Shown: piece after piece, positions 5,211 through 8,154 of the stretch
How the letters are laid out: the number at the start of each line of letters is the position of its first letter
Position numbering within the stretch: position 1 is the first letter of the stretch
Assembly (NCBI GenBank): GCA_003695455.1
Contig: RFJF01000911.1
Location: 1 to 8,154 of the forward strand
Direction: 5' to 3'
Source of the DNA: Chloroflexota bacterium
GTDB lineage: Bacteria; Chloroflexota; Anaerolineae; 4572-78; J111
DNA: 8,154 bases
Position numbers and translations under genes: made by a program
The notes under the pieces: model-generated
What the model was told of the DNA's origin: nothing
The model's database searches: none
Seen by the model: only the letters and a program-made list of their open reading frames with translations

Positions 5211-7109
5211 TTACTGCGTTTCTTCTATGTACCAATCTTCCTGATTCCAGCCAATGCCCAGCGCGGTGGGCACAATGCCTTTGATGCGGTTGTTTTGCCC
5301 GCTCCAGCGTTTGCTGTAAAACAGGAACACGTAGGGTGCATCTTCGGCGATGATGCGCTGGACTTCCTGGTATTTTCCTTTGCGAAATTCGGTGTCGTAA
5401 GTTTTGCCGGCTTCATCAAACAGGGCTTCCACATCTTTGTTGATGTAGGCCACCGAGTTGAGTTCCGGGATGCTGTCTTCGGCCCAAATGGTGTACATAA
5501 TGTGCGGCTCGATGGTGGCGCGCCAGCCGCCAATGAACATATCCCATTCCGGCTCGGCGGCGTCGGTGGCGTCTAAAAAGCTGGCCCACTCCAGCGCCTG
5601 AACTTCTACATTCACGCCGATATCGCCGAGGAAGTCTTGCGTGGTCACGGCAATCAATTCGCGGGTTTTGCTGGTGTTGGGGCCGTAAATGAGGCGCAGG
5701 GTCAACTGGTCGCCGTTTTCATCGAGCATCTTTTCACCGTCGTAAGTGTAGCCGGCTTCCTTAAACAGTTCGATGGCTTTGTCGGGGTCGTATTCGTAGC
5801 AGGGCACATCCGGGTTATACACCCATGAGGTTTCCGGGAAGATGGAGCAGAGGCGCTTGGCCTGGCCCTGCATCACTTCATCGGTGAGCAGTTGTTTGTC
5901 AATGGCGTAGTTAATGGCGTGGCGCACGTTGATGTCGCTGGTGGGGTAGCCTTCGCGGGTGTTCAGGCCGATGTAGCTCCACACGGCGGCGGCGGGCCAC
6001 CATTCGTAAACAGTCACGTTATCAAGCTGGCGGGCTTCTTCAAGATTTTCCGGGGTAATGACGCCGGTATCCGATTCGCCGGTTTTCATTTTCTGGTAGG
6101 CAATGTCAGAATCCGGCACAATTTCAAGTACTTGCTCGTCAATGTTGGGGCGGCCTTTGTACCAGTAATTTTCGTTGGCCTCAAAAATCACGTACTGGTC
6201 GCGCTTCCACTCTTTGAGTTTGTACGGGCCGGAAACCACGCTGGGGCTGTTGATTTCGGGGTTGGTTTCGGGGTCGGACCAGTCCAGATTTTCCCAGATG
6301 TGTTTGGGCAGCGGGGTAATCAGGCCAGACATCTGGCCCAGCGCCGGGGCGTACACTTCATCAATTTTGATTTCAAGGGTGTAATCATCCAGCGCCTTGT
6401 AACTGGTGATAAAATCAAGCTGCGACAGGTAGGGAAATTCATTTTCCGGCTTGATGACCTGATTGTAGGTCCACTCAAAATCATTGGCGGTAATCGGCTC
6501 GCCGTCGCTCCATTTCATGCCTTTCCGCAGGTTAAAGGTAAAGGTCAGGCCATCTTCTGAAATGGAGTAGCTTTGGGCCATATTGGGAATGTATTCCAGG
6601 GTGTTTTCATCCAGCCGGAGCAGGCCGCCGGTGTAGACCATGCCCTGGTAGCCGCCTGAGGCGGTATCGGTGGTTTGGTAGGGATGAAAGCTGACGGCGT
6701 CGCTGGTGGACACGTCTTTGTACTGGCCGCCGTAGTGGGTGCGGGGCGTGGTTACATCTTCATCGCTTTCTACGGTGATGCCGCCCTGAAGTTCGGTGGC
6801 TTTGGAAGCCTGTGATTCATCAACCACGGCCTGGGCAGTGGCTTCTTCTGCGGGGGCAGCTTCTTCTTCTGCGGGTTTTTCGGCTTCGGCAGCCGGAGCT
6901 TCTGTGGGGGCCTCGGTGGGTTCTTCGGCAACCGGAGCCTCAGTGGGGGCTTTGGTGGGTTCTTCTGCCGGGGCTGCCTCTTCGGCTTTTTCCTGCACGG
7001 CGGGCGCCGGTTCCTGTGTAGGCGATGCGCCACAGGCTGCCAGCACGCCGGTGAGCAGCACTGCCAGACCAACCAGCAACAATCGGTGAGGGATAATGTT
7101 ATGTTTCAT
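5211..7109 (-). CDS. ABC transporter solute-binding lipoprotein, family 5 (peptide/nickel type)
   Basis: This is the extracellular receptor that captures substrate, probably oligopeptides, and delivers it to the two permeases encoded just downstream. The 632 aa start with a lipoprotein signal (MKHNIIPHRLLLVGLAVLL...) ending in the lipobox LAAC, so Cys26 should be lipid-anchored. Residues about 30-96 are a low-complexity Glu/Pro/Ala/Thr tether with two 13-residue units (49-74). The family-5 binding fold then runs from about 125 to the end: FHPYQTTD near 141, LTFTFNLRKGMKWSDGEPIT (188-207), the typical SGPYKLKEW (293-301), an INYAIDKQLL helix (399-408) and DPDKAIELFKEAGY (441-454). Cys421 and Cys437 may pair. 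The domain is full length and the tether explains the extra size compared with usual DppA/OppA proteins of about 500-600 aa. AAGGAG (7123-7128) lies 13 bases before the ATG, a rather long spacing. The exact ligand cannot be read from the sequence. Confidence 0.96.
   Translation of the reverse strand: MKHNIIPHRLLLVGLAVLLTGVLAACGASPTQEPAPAVQEKAEEAAPAEEPTKAPTEAPVAEEPTEAPTEAPAAEAEKPAEEEAAPAEEATAQAVVDESQASKATELQGGITVESDEDVTTPRTHYGGQYKDVSTSDAVSFHPYQTTDTASGGYQGMVYTGGLLRLDENTLEYIPNMAQSYSISEDGLTFTFNLRKGMKWSDGEPITANDFEWTYNQVIKPENEFPYLSQLDFITSYKALDDYTLEIKIDEVYAPALGQMSGLITPLPKHIWENLDWSDPETNPEINSPSVVSGPYKLKEWKRDQYVIFEANENYWYKGRPNIDEQVLEIVPDSDIAYQKMKTGESDTGVITPENLEEARQLDNVTVYEWWPAAAVWSYIGLNTREGYPTSDINVRHAINYAIDKQLLTDEVMQGQAKRLCSIFPETSWVYNPDVPCYEYDPDKAIELFKEAGYTYDGEKMLDENGDQLTLRLIYGPNTSKTRELIAVTTQDFLGDIGVNVEVQALEWASFLDATDAAEPEWDMFIGGWRATIEPHIMYTIWAEDSIPELNSVAYINKDVEALFDEAGKTYDTEFRKGKYQEVQRIIAEDAPYVFLFYSKRWSGQNNRIKGIVPTALGIGWNQEDWYIEETQ
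6888..6965 (-). repeat. Two 39-base direct repeats coding the lipoprotein tether
   Basis: Two adjacent, slightly diverged 39-base units encode EEPTKAPTEAPVA and EEPTEAPTEAPAA (residues 49-61 and 62-74). Flanking Ala/Glu/Pro-rich sequence continues the low-complexity tether between the lipid anchor and the binding domain. The in-frame unit length allows copy number, and so tether length, to change without a frameshift. Confidence 0.75.
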
Positions 7110-7122
7110 TGGGGGTTCTCTT

Positions 7123-7128
7123 CTCCTT
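7123..7128 (-). promoter_or_regulatory. Ribosome binding site of the solute-binding lipoprotein gene
   Basis: AAGGAG on the minus strand precedes the ATG at 7109 by 13 bases. It is the best site in the leader. The ATG is fixed by the lipoprotein signal peptide that begins there. Confidence 0.6.
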
Positions 7129-7150
7129 TTTAATTAGATTGAATGCCAGA

Positions 7151-7179
7151 TTTTTACCCTACCTGGTGAGTTTGGGCAA
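7151..7179 (-). promoter_or_regulatory. Possible sigma70-type promoter for the importer operon
   Basis: Reading the minus strand, TTGCCC (7179-7174) and TAAAAA (7156-7151) are separated by 17 bases. Each matches four of six consensus positions. Transcription would start near 7144, giving a leader of about 35 bases that contains the AAGGAG site. The match is modest, and the region is the only gap (102 bases) between this gene and the one upstream. Confidence 0.3.
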
Positions 7180-7211
7180 ATTGGATTCTTTCTGTTTTTG
7201 GGCCGTCGGGG

Positions 7212-8154
7212 TTAGTTTGTACTATCCGAGTTGTCAGTGCCGTTGTTTTCGTTGTTGTTGCCGGTATCCTGGCCGTTTTGATCGCCATTTTCACCGTTGC
7301 CGTTTTCTGTATCCTGGGGCTTTTCTTGGGCCGAGGTGTCTTCGTCGGCGGCAAACGGCTCAAATTCGTCTTTGTTGGGCAGGTCCAGCGGTTTGCGGCT
7401 GAACCAGTCAACGGTGTTGTTTACCAGTAGTGATTGGGTTTCAACGGGGAGCAGGTAGATTGGAAAGGCGTAGTAGGCAATTTTTGACCGGTCATCTTCA
7501 TAGGCAATCACGGCTGCCGCACCGGGTTGCTCGCTGGCGGGGCCGCGTTTAAAGATAACGCGGGCATCTTCGGTGTGAGCAACCACATCGGGCAGCAGCG
7601 GTTCGCCGGAGGGGGTATCTACAAAATCCACCACCGTACCGGGTTCAAAATCACGGGCAATGGGGTGGTCTTCCAGCGCCAGTTCAATGTCGGCCTGCTC
7701 GGCAAAGGTTTGGTAATCGGCGTGAACAATGTTTTGCAGAAAGTCGGTGTGGTCCCAATCAAAGGCAATACTGGCTCCGGAGAGGATGAGATTGCCGCCG
7801 GCTTCAATGTAGGCAGTCAGGGTTTCGGCGTTTTCGGCAGAAATGCTGTCGTCCCAGTAATCGCCGGTGGTCCAGATGACGGCGTCGTATTGCTGGAGTT
7901 CGGCCAAATCCGGGTTGCCGTCGGTAGAAGTTTCCCACGTGGTAATTTTGTAGGTATCGCTCAGCACGTTGTCAAATTCAAGGGCGCTGGTTTGCTTGTC
8001 CTCGCGGGCGTGGCCGCTGTCATCGGCCACCACCAGAATTTTGTCAATGCGGGTGCTGCGGATGCTGGGCGGCAGTTTGCCGGTGGGGTCTTCTGTTTGG
8101 CACACGGCAGTGTTGCTGCCTACCAGACATTCGTGAAGTTGATTATCCATCAAC
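7212..8154 (-). CDS. C-terminal part of a secreted or surface protein with a glutamine-amidotransferase-like fold (5' end outside window)
   Basis: The frame is open to the window edge, so the true start is probably beyond it; the ATG at 8150 (312 aa) is likely internal. Numbering from that ATG, residues 36-250 look like a class-I glutamine-amidotransferase-like or flavodoxin-like alpha/beta domain: RIDKILVVADD (34-44), YDAVIWTTGDYWDD (88-101), a helix, then AGGNLILSGASIAFDW (117-132). The usual nucleophile cysteine of active amidotransferases is not seen in the SGAS turn, so the domain is probably non-catalytic. Residues 252-312 are an acidic linker ending in an Asn/Gly/Asp/Glu-rich tail, typical of exported proteins. 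Similar modules occur at the C-terminus of large secreted peptidases (M6 immune-inhibitor-A-like or S8) in Chloroflexota; this is recollection, and no protease motif lies within the window. It is followed by the importer operon on the same strand, after 102 bases. Confidence 0.75.
   Translation of the reverse strand, partial: LMDNQLHECLVGSNTAVCQTEDPTGKLPPSIRSTRIDKILVVADDSGHAREDKQTSALEFDNVLSDTYKITTWETSTDGNPDLAELQQYDAVIWTTGDYWDDSISAENAETLTAYIEAGGNLILSGASIAFDWDHTDFLQNIVHADYQTFAEQADIELALEDHPIARDFEPGTVVDFVDTPSGEPLLPDVVAHTEDARVIFKRGPASEQPGAAAVIAYEDDRSKIAYYAFPIYLLPVETQSLLVNNTVDWFSRKPLDLPNKDEFEPFAADEDTSAQEKPQDTENGNGENGDQNGQDTGNNNENNGTDNSDSTN

Noticed and set aside
5892..6560. 222-codon plus-strand frame opposite the solute-binding lipoprotein gene
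   Set aside because: It mirrors the codons of the conserved binding domain, has Val/Phe/Gly-rich composition and no recognisable family.
6796..7089. Ser/Ala/Gly-rich plus-strand frame opposite the lipoprotein tether
   Set aside because: Its repeats are the antisense reading of the Glu/Pro/Ala/Thr tether repeats, not an independent gene.
7110..7211. Terminator after the secreted-protein gene
   Set aside because: I found no stem longer than about 4 bp and no stem followed by a T-tract in this 102-base gap, so read-through into the importer genes cannot be excluded.

Overview
The window looks like chromosomal DNA from a Chloroflexota bacterium (Anaerolineae/Caldilineae-like), probably from a metagenome. 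This is inferred from three things: a solute-binding lipoprotein with the Glu/Pro/Thr/Ala linker common in that phylum, a coiled-coil motif often seen in Chloroflexota signalling and conflict proteins, and overall codon use. No marker gene is present, so the assignment is tentative.

Left part, plus strand (about 1-3018): a short leader, then an unnamed single-pass membrane protein (132-1532). It has a cytoplasmic coiled coil and small alpha/beta domain, a transmembrane helix, and a beta-rich outer domain. Its last 14 bases overlap the start of queA (tRNA queuosine synthesis, 1519-2616). queA is followed after 9 bases by a RidA-family gene with a GTG start (2626-3018). The three are close enough to be one transcript, although their functions are not obviously linked. 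queA carries a run of AT-rich heptamers that adds residues inside an otherwise normal enzyme.

Right part, minus strand (8154 down to 3005): the 3' end of a secreted or surface protein with a glutamine-amidotransferase-like fold and an Asn/Asp/Gly-rich tail. This is followed by a peptide/nickel-type ABC importer set: a solute-binding lipoprotein (7109-5211), a DppB-type permease (5130-4093) and a DppC-type permease (4069-3005). A perfect 15-bp hairpin sits between the lipoprotein gene and the first permease gene. No ATPase gene follows. The last permease gene instead runs tail-to-tail into the RidA-family gene with a 14-base overlap.

The importer probably takes up oligopeptides; if the protein to its right is a secreted protease fragment, the two would form a degrade-and-import pair. 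The most unusual candidate is the first gene. Its cytoplasmic half resembles the effector-associated modules of bacterial conflict and signalling proteins, here joined to a membrane anchor and an outer domain. No complete new system is visible: there is no CRISPR array, transposase, tRNA or rRNA, and no intergenic stretch over 300 bases.
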